The notes: a model not told the origin generated them from the sequence alone. A DNA stretch of 64,000 nucleotides from Natranaeroarchaeum sulfidigenes (GCF_017094485.1 NZ_CP064786.1:1426001-1490000); one strand, 5' to 3'; shown: positions 43,857 to 51,900, numbered from the stretch's first letter. A program made the numbers and translations.

Positions 43857-44004
43857 AGAGAGAATAACCTGTCCTGATTTAAAAGGGTCTGCCCTGTCTT
43901 CATGACGGTATTCAAATAAGGATGGAACGGTGAGAGGGGACGTTTCAAAGTGATGCATGCCCGAAAACGCACGCCTTGATGATGGTATTGAACAGAACCA
44001 GCTT

Positions 44005-44044
44005 ATCTGAACACGACGGTAGCGTGCTCAGCAAGAATAAAAAA
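44005..44044. repeat. 40-bp repeat (copy of 51847-51886)
   Basis: ATCTGAACACGAC then TAGCGT and CAGCAAGAATAAAAAA matches 51847-51886 at 38 of 40 positions. The other copy follows the TumE-like gene, so this is probably what remains of a similar module cut by the insertion at 44048. Confidence 0.55.
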
Positions 44045-44047
44045 AGA

Positions 44048-44196
44048 GGCTCTGTTGAAACCCTTCAAATTTGACATTGGGTGCAGCTACCTTTCTACGG
44101 AGTTTCGCAGATCAGACACGAAACTAGCTTCTCAGTGAATCACAAGACGGCAGGAGGGTTTCCACAGCACCAATGGATAGGATTTCAACAGGCCCG
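44048..44196. mobile_element. MITE-like remnant with IS6-type ends
   Basis: 149 bp bounded by GGCTCTGTTGAAA and TTTCAACAGGCC, an imperfect inverted pair, with no coding capacity. It is inserted behind the poly-A repeat at 44005. No target duplication is visible. Confidence 0.55.
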
Positions 44197-44310
44197 AATA
44201 ACTTCGAGAGAGACCGAAAAATAGTCTTGCCTGACTCGTGCACAATAGAGTGCGTCCGCAAGTAGCAGTAACACCGTGATTTCGATACCACAGTCGCTGA
44301 GGCGTGGTGA

Positions 44311-44739
44311 TCAGCGAACGATGATTACGGGAATCGGTGCACGTTTTGACACAGTCTCGGCTACGTTTCCGACGAGAAACCGGCGTGACACGCGGCTTCG
44401 ATCCGCGCCGTGCGCACCGAGTATGATCGTATCATAGTCTTCGCTACGATCAATGATATTTCGGGCAGGGTGGCCGATGCCCACGAGTGTGCTGATCTTT
44501 CGATTACGCTCGGTTGCTATCTCGTGGGCACATTCAAAGACAGCCTCGGCACGTTCGGCGGCGGCTTCCTCAATATCGTCCGCAAGAGCAAGCCCCGTTG
44601 CTTCACCCATCATCCATGATGGTCCTCCGACGACATTCAACACGGTGATTTCCGCCTCTGGAAACTCATCGAAAGCGTAGCGGAGTGCTTTCTCTGCCAT
44701 CTCAGAGTCGTCCATCGGGACGAGTACGTCTGAAACCAT
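44311..44739 (-). CDS. Universal stress protein (UspA family)
   Basis: 142 residues, one Usp domain. Starts MVSDVLVPMDDSEMAEKALR. The ATP-binding pattern is GAHGADRSRVSRRFLVGNVAETVSKRAPIPVIIV, with the usual G-x2-G-x9-G(S/T) loop modified to G-A-H-G...G-N. It is downstream of and on the same strand as the PiT transporter (39-base gap), so the two are likely co-transcribed; Usp proteins often pair with archaeal transporters as possible regulators. Confidence 0.85.
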   Translation of the reverse strand: MVSDVLVPMDDSEMAEKALRYAFDEFPEAEITVLNVVGGPSWMMGEATGLALADDIEEAAAERAEAVFECAHEIATERNRKISTLVGIGHPARNIIDRSEDYDTIILGAHGADRSRVSRRFLVGNVAETVSKRAPIPVIIVR

Positions 44740-44778
44740 ACGGCAGCTACGTGGGACGTATGAATAAACCCACGATCT

Positions 44779-45948
44779 TTAGACGATGGGTAAGGCCGTA
44801 AAGAATGCATATGCGAGACCAGTAGAGACAGACGGGCCGATAATCCACATTGAAATGTACTTTGCAATCGCTCGCGGGTTGAACAGAGCACCGGCGTCCT
44901 GTACCTCATTTGGTTCTTCTTCACCGATCTTTGTCACATCTGAACGAGGCTCTTCTTTCAACGCACCCATTGCAATATCCGCATCAGTATCACCTCGCAC
45001 GGCGTCGCGGGCTGTGAGCGGACGAGTCGCCCGCCCCCAACCGAGTCCGACAATCGTCATTACCATTGCCATCACGAGACTGATTGGGATGCCAGCCCAC
45101 GAGAGCGCGGTCGTGATTGTCGCGGCAGTAGTCATCACAATCAACGCTGCGAGCAACGGGATCTCACTGAGTTCACCGCCGACGGACTCCATTGTTCGCC
45201 GAGCGATCGTGAACCCACCGACTCCGATTGCGATGGTTGCGATAATAATCGCATTCGTATCACCCAGTGCGCCGCTACTAACCAGCGGTGCGACCGCATT
45301 CGGAACGTTGCTCGCCCCGGCACTGAAAGCCATGTAACAACCGATGACGAGAACAACAACCGTTCCAGCGAGTTCTCCAGTTGTCGTGTTTGGCCCGAAC
45401 GATAGTTTTGGGACAGTTTTGGATCGATCGAGAACGAGCAACGGCCCCTCAGAGGAGGTGATCTCGACCCGTTTATTGAGTTCGGGATACAGATAACGAC
45501 CGATAACTGCTCCAATCCAGAAGGCGATAACTGGCGTTACCAACCACCACGAGACGATCCAACCGATCACCGCGAAATCAAGTGTTTCAGTCGCAAGGCC
45601 CAGTCCTGCGATCGCCCCAACAGTCGTCATGGAGGTTGGAACAGGAACGCCGAAGATGTTTGCGATGAGGATGCCGAACCCAATGAAAAACAGGACTGCG
45701 ACGCCCGCAGCCAGTGGAATCCCACCTTCCATCGTAATAATATCTCCACTCAGTGTATCCATAACATTCCGACCGACTGTCCAGCCACCAAAGAAGACAA
45801 AAAACGTCATCAAGGCCGCTGCGGTGGTCTTTCTCAACAACCCTGCACCGACAGCAGGCCCCCATGCGATACCTGTCGAGGACCCACCGATATTGAATCC
45901 GACAAAAACGGCTGCGACGAGTCCGACCAAGAGAATGGTAGAAATCAC
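44779..45948 (-). CDS. PiT-family inorganic phosphate transporter
   Basis: 389 residues from a GTG start (45948), with about 10-11 membrane helices. The two PiT repeats are GFNIGGSSTGIAWGPAVGAGLLRK near the N-terminus and GASNVPNAVAPLVSSGALGD near residue 215, which replaces the usual GANDVANA. A long acidic loop (about 315-360) precedes the last helices. It imports phosphate using Na+ or H+. CTTAAAAA about 20-28 bases upstream fits a promoter. A UspA gene follows. Confidence 0.85.
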   Translation of the reverse strand: MISTILLVGLVAAVFVGFNIGGSSTGIAWGPAVGAGLLRKTTAAALMTFFVFFGGWTVGRNVMDTLSGDIITMEGGIPLAAGVAVLFFIGFGILIANIFGVPVPTSMTTVGAIAGLGLATETLDFAVIGWIVSWWLVTPVIAFWIGAVIGRYLYPELNKRVEITSSEGPLLVLDRSKTVPKLSFGPNTTTGELAGTVVVLVIGCYMAFSAGASNVPNAVAPLVSSGALGDTNAIIIATIAIGVGGFTIARRTMESVGGELSEIPLLAALIVMTTAATITTALSWAGIPISLVMAMVMTIVGLGWGRATRPLTARDAVRGDTDADIAMGALKEEPRSDVTKIGEEEPNEVQDAGALFNPRAIAKYISMWIIGPSVSTGLAYAFFTALPIV

Positions 45949-46180
45949 ATAATATAATAGGTGATGGGTTTTTAAGTATGTTCTGCAACTAATTCATAAG
46001 TTATACAAATAGTATAAGAGAACTTTTTTGTATTATATTTGGTTGGCAGTTAGCCCTTCAGACTCTCCCACTACGGAAACTGGCCCTGCCAAACTACTCA
46101 TCAAGAACCGATTTGGAGATCAAAGCGGTAGGTATGAGTCTCCAGCGACCGGCTATTTCATTCGATTTGTGTCCGAATAA

Positions 46181-46198
46181 GAGGATTTCAACAGAGCC
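46181..46198. repeat. IS6-like terminal repeat closing the UspA-PiT segment
   Basis: GAGGATTTCAACAGAGCC. Its 13 bases TTTCAACAGAGCC are the exact inverse of GGCTCTGTTGAAA at 44048. Confidence 0.55.
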
Positions 46199-46217
46199 GG
46201 TAGAATATAATGCCGCG

Positions 46218-46559
46218 TTAGGCCGGACTGGAGTCGAAGACTGGTTCTGGGTCTGTGGGCCGAGTAGCGTCACAGACGCGGATACGACCGTCCCTCCGGA
46301 TGAACACGTTCCAGGTATCAACATTGAAACTGAGGAGAGCTTCAGTTTCTTCGGCTCCGTCGTGTCGGTCGAACAGCGCGTCAAGCGCATCGGCATCAAT
46401 AAATTCGTATAGTGGTGGGAGCTCTATCGGATCGGTTTCGGCTGCCTCCGCCACTGCCTCGACGATAACTTCCGCAGGGGACCGGTCATTGTCGGATCGG
46501 TAATTGGCATCGACAACTGGTGTACACTCTCGGTAAACGGTCAGACCACCTGTTCCCAT
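46218..46559 (-). CDS. HalOD1 output-domain protein
   Basis: 113 residues. The pattern SPAEVIVEAVAEAAETDPIELPPLYEFIDADALDALFDRH, then VSFN-like LLSFNVDTWNVFIRRDGRIRVCDA, is the haloarchaeal HalOD1 domain, thought to be a signalling output. No receiver domain is fused. Function unknown; its gene begins just after an IS end and seems otherwise intact. Confidence 0.78.
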   Translation of the reverse strand: MGTGGLTVYRECTPVVDANYRSDNDRSPAEVIVEAVAEAAETDPIELPPLYEFIDADALDALFDRHDGAEETEALLSFNVDTWNVFIRRDGRIRVCDATRPTDPEPVFDSSPA

Positions 46560-46670
46560 ATTGAAATCTTACAATGGGAGTACAATCATTCTGTCGTTCA
46601 TTCTATGGTGTTGCCGTTTGTTTCTCATGAGCTAATCGTTTGGGCTTAAAACGAGCCGCAACCCGGATAA

Positions 46671-46692
46671 CCATCTACTACAGAGTAGATGG
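46671..46692. promoter_or_regulatory. Palindromic operator of the wHTH-HicB-HicA cassette
   Basis: CCATCTACT and AGTAGATGG are perfect 9-bp arms with an ACAG centre. A GTTTTATCC TATA-like element follows at 46692-46700, about 24-30 bases before the ATG at 46723. The layout fits an autorepressor site. Confidence 0.55.
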
Positions 46693-46722
46693 GTTTTATC
46701 CTACGCATCCGTACAGCAAGGT

Positions 46723-46962
46723 ATGAGTGGGAGCGAACGTGATGAGCGTGGGCGTTTCTCCGCGAAACACAGTGACGACGAGGTCCTCGACACCGTGCGA
46801 AAACACGGGCCTGCAGGTACGACGGATGTTGCCGAGGAGTTGGGAATTAAGCGCCCCAGCGCGGACTACCGACTTCGCCAATTCGAAACCGACGGCAAGG
46901 TGGAGAGTAAGATGATCGGGAACTCTCTCGCGTGGAGTCTAACTCCGGAGGCTGAAGCATGA
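46723..46962 (+). CDS. Winged-helix DNA-binding protein
   Basis: 79 residues. DDEVLDTVRKHGPAGTTDVAEELGIKRPSADYRLRQFETDGKVESKMIGNSLAW is a winged-helix/MarR-like domain. It overlaps the HicB gene by four bases (ATGA), so it is part of the same operon, and a perfect palindrome lies in the promoter. It probably autoregulates the cassette and may act with HicB. Confidence 0.78.
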   Translation: MSGSERDERGRFSAKHSDDEVLDTVRKHGPAGTTDVAEELGIKRPSADYRLRQFETDGKVESKMIGNSLAWSLTPEAEA

Positions 46963-47231
46963 GCACTGACTCCAGCAGCAACCATGACCCGCCGACGGGC
47001 ACCACGATCACGCTTACCCGTGAAACCAACTGGTGGGTCGCAAAGGATGAAGAAACCGGCGTCGCCAGTCAGGGTAAGAGCCGTCAGGAGGCCCTTGAAA
47101 ACCTCGATGAAGCACTTCAAGGCTATCACGGAGATGGCGACCCTCCTAGCGACGAGGATCTCCGCGAGATGGGGATTGACCCCGAGCACAACACCTCCGA
47201 CTCTCTCGATGACTCAGGGATTTTCGAGTAA
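46959..47231 (+). CDS. HicB-family antitoxin
   Basis: 90 residues. TITLTRETNWWVAKDEETGVASQGKSRQEALENLDEALQGY is the HicB partial RNase H-like fold. The tail is Asp/Ser-rich with no ribbon-helix-helix or HTH, so DNA binding is plausibly delegated to the upstream winged-helix protein. It lies directly before a HicA-like gene. HicB neutralises HicA. Confidence 0.8.
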   Translation: MSTDSSSNHDPPTGTTITLTRETNWWVAKDEETGVASQGKSRQEALENLDEALQGYHGDGDPPSDEDLREMGIDPEHNTSDSLDDSGIFE

Positions 47232-47255
47232 CCTCTCCTGTTACGAAGAGACGTT

Positions 47256-47459
47256 GTGACGGTAATGGTCAACAGCGGAATCTACGAGTGGAAGCGCACG
47301 CGCGGCGACCATGCGATCCTCCGCTGGGAGCCGCCCGAGGACCACGACGCCGAAGCGCGCACCGTCCCAGTCCCGCTCCACGACGAGATTAGCGAGGGCA
47401 CGCTCAAAGACATCGCAGATCAGGCCGGCGCGAACGATTACCAGAAATTCAAGGCCTAG
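47256..47459 (+). CDS. HicA-family toxin, N-terminus uncertain
   Basis: 67 residues from a GTG at 47256. The double-stranded RNA-binding-like fold of HicA is visible: GIYEWKRTRGDHAILRWEPP with the catalytic-type His in GDHA, then VPVPLHDEISEGTLKDIADQAG. The usual first helix would need about five to six more residues (frame open from 47232, CTG at 47238 or no AUG), so the true start is unclear and the gene may be N-terminally decayed or use a non-AUG start. HicA cleaves mRNA. Confidence 0.7.
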   Translation: MTVMVNSGIYEWKRTRGDHAILRWEPPEDHDAEARTVPVPLHDEISEGTLKDIADQAGANDYQKFKA

Positions 47460-47530
47460 ATCGACCAAAACCGATAATTGACGGGTACTGGAACCCACTC
47501 GACCACTCACACCCCAGTGTGGCCTAGATC

Positions 47531-47629
47531 AACGCGGAACCGTTCGGCGAGATGCGTGAGGACACCATCGACACCGTTGAAGCCATGCGCGAGAAGGGGC
47601 AGACCAGGCCACCACAGGGAACAGATTAG
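47531..47629 (+). pseudogene. Gene fragment (C-terminal tail)
   Basis: An open tail NAEPFGEMREDTIDTVEAMR...PPQGTD ends in TAG at 47627-47629. It has no start and no upstream partner, so it is probably the end of a lost gene. Not recognised. Confidence 0.35.
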
Positions 47630-47632
47630 GAA

Positions 47633-47686
47633 GTCATAGAACGGATGGCATACCTGTATTGCTCCCCCGGGAATCGTTCCATATAG
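47633..47686. repeat. 54-bp direct repeat, copy B
   Basis: Begins GTCATAGAACGGATGGCATA; see copy A at 36103-36156. The two lie 11.5 kb apart in direct orientation. Confidence 0.6.
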
Positions 47687-47855
47687 AAGATGTACTTGTC
47701 ACCAGTGACTATTGATTTTATACTGTATCAAACGACTGACGGACAAGAGTTGCAAAAGGTGATCAAAGACGGAAATCAATCAGATTGTTTTATAGATACA
47801 ATCACCACAATATTGGTTGAGAAAGCTTATCAAATCCGGGAAATTGATTATCTAC

Positions 47856-48287
47856 ATGGGTGATTTCTCGGAACTTTCGAAGCCCTACCGTGAACGGGTG
47901 CAGTACGCATCGGTAACCGAACGGGGCTTCGCATGGGCGGTCGATATCGTATTGGTTTTTCTCACTGCCGCCGTAGCTGAACTTATTGTGCGTATTTTCA
48001 TCACCGTTCCTCCTAGCATACTGTTTTTGGCCGTGTTTATTGGATATCACGTCATTTTAGAGGCAAAATGGGGGAGAACAATAGGAAAGCTGCTGTTGGG
48101 AATCAAAGTTGTCACTACCGGGGGTGAATCGATTTCGACGTATTCGGCAGTCGTACGAAACGTAACCAAGGTTGTTGGGGCGTTCTCGTTAGTACTCATT
48201 CTCGTAGGGGTCATCCTAATTGCAGACTCGCGGTATGATCAGCGTCTCGGGGATCGCTGGGGGAATACCATCGTTGTCTACGGCTGA
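47856..48287 (+). CDS. RDD-family membrane protein
   Basis: 143 residues from the ATG at 47856 (MGDFSELSKPYRERVQYASV). Three membrane segments (about 29-52, 58-75, 108-128). RDD features are the GFAWAVDIVLV start (here with a modified Arg/Asp), the KWGRTIGKLLLGIKVV loop and the end RLGDRWGNTIVV. Role unknown, perhaps transport or stress. The region upstream holds the 54-bp repeat B. Confidence 0.75.
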   Translation: MGDFSELSKPYRERVQYASVTERGFAWAVDIVLVFLTAAVAELIVRIFITVPPSILFLAVFIGYHVILEAKWGRTIGKLLLGIKVVTTGGESISTYSAVVRNVTKVVGAFSLVLILVGVILIADSRYDQRLGDRWGNTIVVYG

Positions 48288-48777
48288 ACTACTTCGTCAC
48301 GAGACAGAGTCCTGAGCGGCGGTCGGTGCGTTTCTGTATTGGCCACGATGTTTCGAGTAGGCCAGCTTCTGAGGCATGGCTCACGCGTTACATCTTGCAA
48401 GCCCGTTAGGGAAAATAGGGATATTGGCAGACATCTCAACGGTCAGTTCGCAAACCTACTGAATGGATGATTCGATGATTCCAACCTGAAATAAACGAAT
48501 TCCCGATGCTGAACCCATCCTCTATGTCTCGCACGTTGCTACTGGCAGATCTCGAAGATCTGTTGCAGGAGCTGCTGAATAGAAGGCGCATATTCACCAC
48601 CAGGCGTTCTCGATCTCGGACCGACTCCGATCGGCCAATATAGACAGGAGAGCCCAATAGTGGAAGGGTTTCACCCCACCTTTGTGGACGCAAAGTGTCT
48701 TTTCTGCCCGGAAAATCCACTCTTCTGGACGCAAAATTCTCACCGTTGCTTTATTAGTAGCTATCTTTGGTTGACCT
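48288..48777. other. Intergenic region, possible decayed element
   Basis: About 490 bases. A 45-codon ORF on the plus strand (48506-48643, beginning MLNPSSMSRTLLLADLEDLL) is open, but I cannot identify it. Nothing else is seen. Confidence 0.3.
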
Positions 48778-49194
48778 GTGGATATGAAGTCACAACACCG
48801 ACGCATCATACGAGAGGAATTGTTGCGAAGTATCGCGTGGATTGCCCTCGGAATTGTTGGATGGCCGCTCGTCATTTCAGAGACAGCATGGTTAGACGCG
48901 ACAGTTCTGACGGTTTTCGGGCTCCCCGTACTCACGTGGGCATTGTTGACCGCAGGAACGATTGGGATTCGCGTTTTGACATCGACAGAGTTGCAGGTTC
49001 AGACGCCGGTTGGGCTGTCGATGAGTCTCTATCTTGGAATCATGATCGGTGGTGTTGGCGCTGTGTATCTTGTCACAGCTGGTGGGTATTCCGCGCTGCC
49101 GGTGATTACTGCGTACGTCGCAGTGACAGGTGTCACTATTGTCTGGTACTGGATCACGGGGGAGGAGGTAGTTGAGACCACAATGACAACGTAG
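48778..49194 (+). CDS. Four-TM membrane protein (paralogue of the next gene without wHTH)
   Basis: 138 residues. After RRIIREELLRSIAWIALGIVGWP there are four hydrophobic helices (about 18-36, 40-62, 80-102, 106-127). The sequence GLPVLTWALLTAGTIGIRVLTSTELQVQTPVGLSM is closely similar to GLPLLTWASLTVGMIGIRLTTGSDLQVQSTEGLHV in the protein encoded at 49325. So the two are recent relatives; this one has lost, or never had, the winged helix. Function unknown. Confidence 0.65.
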   Translation: MDMKSQHRRIIREELLRSIAWIALGIVGWPLVISETAWLDATVLTVFGLPVLTWALLTAGTIGIRVLTSTELQVQTPVGLSMSLYLGIMIGGVGAVYLVTAGGYSALPVITAYVAVTGVTIVWYWITGEEVVETTMTT

Positions 49195-49324
49195 TACCTT
49201 CACGAGGAGATCACCGGTAGATCGGGTGACAACAGGACGACGATCAGCCTTCACGTGCGACCGATGAAAGCAAAGAAATACAAGCCGAAACAGCCATGTT
49301 TCTCTGATGGGTCGTGAACAATAA

Positions 49325-50080
49325 ATGTCACTTCCTCCGTGGATATCTGAGCAACTGCCCGAAGACAGGAGGGTGAATACGAAGCTGACGCAACAGCACG
49401 TCATCGAGACGATGTATCAATCCGACCGTCCATTCTATTCACTACAACAGATTCAACAGCGAATCAAACCAGATGTCTCGAAGGTTACCGTCCGCAATCG
49501 TTTGGACGACCTAGAAGAACACGGAATTGTTGCAACAGAAACGTTTGCCGACTCGTTGACCCTGTATTATATCGACCATCCGGAATCAGAGTGGCCTGTC
49601 TCACCAGAGGGAAAACGAGCACTGAACGAAGAGTCGGAAGAAAAAGCGAATTCCCTCAAGGAATTTCTACAGCATTCACGGGTCCGCTTGATCCTCCGTG
49701 AGGAACTCCTGCGGAGTATCGGGTGGGCAGCGTTCGGTTTCTTCGGCTGGGCAATACTGATTAGCTTATCGGAACAGTTGCCAGCAACCGTTGGCACGGC
49801 AATCGGGCTTCCGCTCCTCACATGGGCGTCCCTCACTGTTGGAATGATCGGAATTCGACTGACGACTGGTAGCGATCTACAGGTCCAGTCTACGGAGGGA
49901 CTACATGTCATGTTGTTGGGAGGGGTTGTATTCGGCGGCTTCTGTGCCGGGCTTTTGATATTTGTTATAGACTGGTCACCATTGTTGATTGGTGGACTGT
50001 ATCTTTTCATCACAGGCATATTCATTGTCTATTATAAACGGGTGATGCTTCCCAAGTTGGACTTGCCCGTCGACAAGTGA
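49325..50080 (+). CDS. Winged-helix protein with four-TM C-terminal domain
   Basis: 251 residues. The N-terminal about 100 are a winged helix (TQQHVIETMYQSDRPFYSLQQIQQRIKPDVSKVTVRNRLDDLEEHGIV). The C-terminal domain starts RLILREELLRSIGWAAFGFFGWAILIS and has four membrane helices. This would be a membrane-tethered transcription factor. The paralogous four-TM domain stands alone at 48778. No ligand or target is known. Such wHTH-TM fusions occur in haloarchaea, but this precise pair is not one I recognise. Confidence 0.65.
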   Translation: MSLPPWISEQLPEDRRVNTKLTQQHVIETMYQSDRPFYSLQQIQQRIKPDVSKVTVRNRLDDLEEHGIVATETFADSLTLYYIDHPESEWPVSPEGKRALNEESEEKANSLKEFLQHSRVRLILREELLRSIGWAAFGFFGWAILISLSEQLPATVGTAIGLPLLTWASLTVGMIGIRLTTGSDLQVQSTEGLHVMLLGGVVFGGFCAGLLIFVIDWSPLLIGGLYLFITGIFIVYYKRVMLPKLDLPVDK

Positions 50081-50188
50081 CCGATTTGCAGTTCCTTCAA
50101 ACGGGCAATTCACCGGATTTCGAATGCAAGCAACATCTTGTGAATCGTTCTGTGACACCCGCAACAGAGCCTTATTTTCGAGCTGCCG

Positions 50189-50329
50189 TCACTCATTATC
50201 AGCTATGGCATCCCTCGCCTCAGTGTTCGGTGCGCAATGAATACAGATTGGGACTGAGCCGCTCGAATCACCGAACACACGAACATACTCCGGGGTGAGG
50301 TGCGCGCCACAGTTGTCACACTCAGGCAT
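50189..50329 (-). CDS. Small zinc-finger protein (DUF7563-like)
   Basis: 46 residues: MPECDNCGAHLTPEYVRVFG, then a linker, then CIHCAPNTEARDAIADNE. Two C-x2-C knuckles form a zinc finger. The opening MPECDNCGAH and RVFGD are shared with small haloarchaeal zinc-finger proteins of the DUF7563 type. Function unknown. It lies in a region otherwise empty of genes. Confidence 0.62.
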   Translation of the reverse strand: MPECDNCGAHLTPEYVRVFGDSSGSVPICIHCAPNTEARDAIADNE

Positions 50330-50515
50330 CCCGACTCACCTGCCCGCAGACCATGTGATCGCACATATACATCCGTGTGGGGACCCCACCCATTTTAACA
50401 CCAAGGGTGTTCTCAAAACACCAACCAATTTCGTTCGCAGATATCCGTGAAGAAAATTGAGGACACCCCCGAAACGAGAGTTATCGCACTCCAGAACCTC
50501 AGAATATGTCTGACT

Positions 50516-50563
50516 GACGGTGACTTACTCACACTCATCCGGGAGCGCACCGAGTCCCAGTAA
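50516..50563 (+). pseudogene. Tail fragment of the 115-aa gene family
   Basis: DGDLLTLIRERTESQ followed by TAA matches the last 15 residues of the protein encoded at 56770 (DGDLLTLARECTECQ). The rest of the gene is absent. It sits 100 bases upstream of the HTH gene of the TumE-like pair. Confidence 0.55.
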
Positions 50564-50663
50564 GCATGTGGGGCTTGACAGCCCCAGACGAAGCAGAAAT
50601 AATTCAGTGCACAGTAGATATATATCGTTCCATGCAGTAGGTCACAGTACGGAGGCGTCACGA

Positions 50664-51233
50664 ATGGACATCACTGATATTCCCGATGACGCGTACGCTG
50701 GCGAGGAATCACCGCCCGACATCGATGAACTAGAGTCACCCGAATCGCTGCTCAAAAGTGGACCAATCCGCGAACGAGTTCTCAACGTCGTCACCGGACT
50801 TCGAACCCCAACCAAGGTTTCAGATATCGCTGACCTTGCTGACTGCGATACCGAGACTGCCCGCGACTACCTAGAATGGTTCGACGAGATGGGCATGGTT
50901 CACCGCCATGACGGCCGTCCCGTCCGGTACGAGCGCAACGACGCGTACTTCCAGTGGCGACGGATCGACCGCATCCGCGAGGACTACTCCACCCAAGAAA
51001 TCGTCGAGACGCTTTCAGACACTCTTGAACAGATCGAAGACTACAGAGAACAGTTCGACGCAAACGATCCCAACGGTGTCTCCCTCCTAGAAGCCAGCCG
51101 AGACATATCTACTGAGGACGCATGGGAAGCACTCTCCGAGTGGAAAACGCTCGAACGCAGAGCGGCCCTCCTCGACGCGGCGCGACGTGACCATCCTGCA
51201 TCCGGTAGCACCACCGGTCACATCGATGCCTGA
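50664..51233 (+). CDS. HTH protein, putative TumA-like antitoxin or regulator
   Basis: 189 residues from the ATG at 50664 (MDITDIPDDAYAGEESPPDI). A winged helix (GPIRERVLNVVTGLRTPTKVSDIADLADCDTETARDYLEWFDEMGMVHRHDGRPVRYERND) is followed by a helical region. The layout resembles haloarchaeal DUF7342-type HTH proteins. It overlaps the next gene by seven bases, so the two are translationally coupled. The pair looks like an antitoxin/regulator plus TumE-like toxin module; the assignment rests on similarity I recall and on gene order. Confidence 0.7.
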   Translation: MDITDIPDDAYAGEESPPDIDELESPESLLKSGPIRERVLNVVTGLRTPTKVSDIADLADCDTETARDYLEWFDEMGMVHRHDGRPVRYERNDAYFQWRRIDRIREDYSTQEIVETLSDTLEQIEDYREQFDANDPNGVSLLEASRDISTEDAWEALSEWKTLERRAALLDAARRDHPASGSTTGHIDA

Positions 51234-51663
51234 AACTCCAACTGACCCGCCCAGTACCGGCCCCATCGATGCTGAAATTCTCGACCGTATTGCTGCGCAC
51301 CTCACTCGAAGCTCTCGCTTCGACGATGTCCACGCACGCCCTCCGTATGCGCCGAATGCTGTCGTCGCCGACTATGATCTCGGGTACTTCCCCGGCGGAA
51401 TTACGCGTGCGTCTCTCCGGATCCGGTGGTTCGAAACCGATGACTTCAGCATCCATTACTCCGAGCAATACCGGGCGGGTGAATCGTGGGAGTGCCGCTG
51501 GGATCGCCACCCAAACGATCACAACACTCGTAACCATTTACATCCACCTCCAGACGCACCGACACCAGGCGAGGACAATGACTATCCCGACGAATGGCGG
51601 GCCGTACTCGCCACCGTACTCACTCGTCTCGACGACCGAATCGAAGCATTCTGGAACGAGTAG
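51227..51663 (+). CDS. TumE-like toxin candidate
   Basis: 145 residues beginning MPETPTDPPSTGPIDAEILD. The core SLRIRWFETDDFSIHYSEQYRAGESWECRWDRHPNDHNTRNHLHPPPDAP, with its aromatic beta-strands and repeated histidines, resembles TumE (DUF6516) family toxins. The family is a suspected ribonuclease. A decayed second copy exists at 59673-59818 with the same downstream 145 bases. Activity not shown here. Confidence 0.6.
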
Positions 51664-51805
51664 TGAATTAGAGCGGCGACATGGTGTGCGGTTCTGCAGT
51701 CGGAAGCGATCATCGCCCCTCAAACGAAACGCAGGAGGGCCGACGAAGACACACCGACATGAGCAGTCTAAGGCGACTCACAGTACGACCATATCGCGGG
51801 AAGAT
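51661..51805. repeat. 145-bp downstream repeat of TumE-like module, copy 1
   Basis: Aligned without gaps to 59816-59960. Begins at the stop codon of the TumE-like gene. It holds no recognised gene; the conserved spacer may be a module end or a recombination boundary. Confidence 0.6.
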
Positions 51806-51900
51806 TTCCCGGGGCTGCTCACTCCGCTAACTCAATCAGATTCGCCATCTGAACACGACTGTAGCGTACTCAGCAAGAATAAAAAAGAGTGAACGATGGA

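Noticed and set aside
51661-51892. Open frame through the 145-base tail behind the TumE-like gene
   Set aside because: A shared frame is open in both copies, but the amino-acid differences are as frequent as expected for non-coding drift, and no start or family was found.
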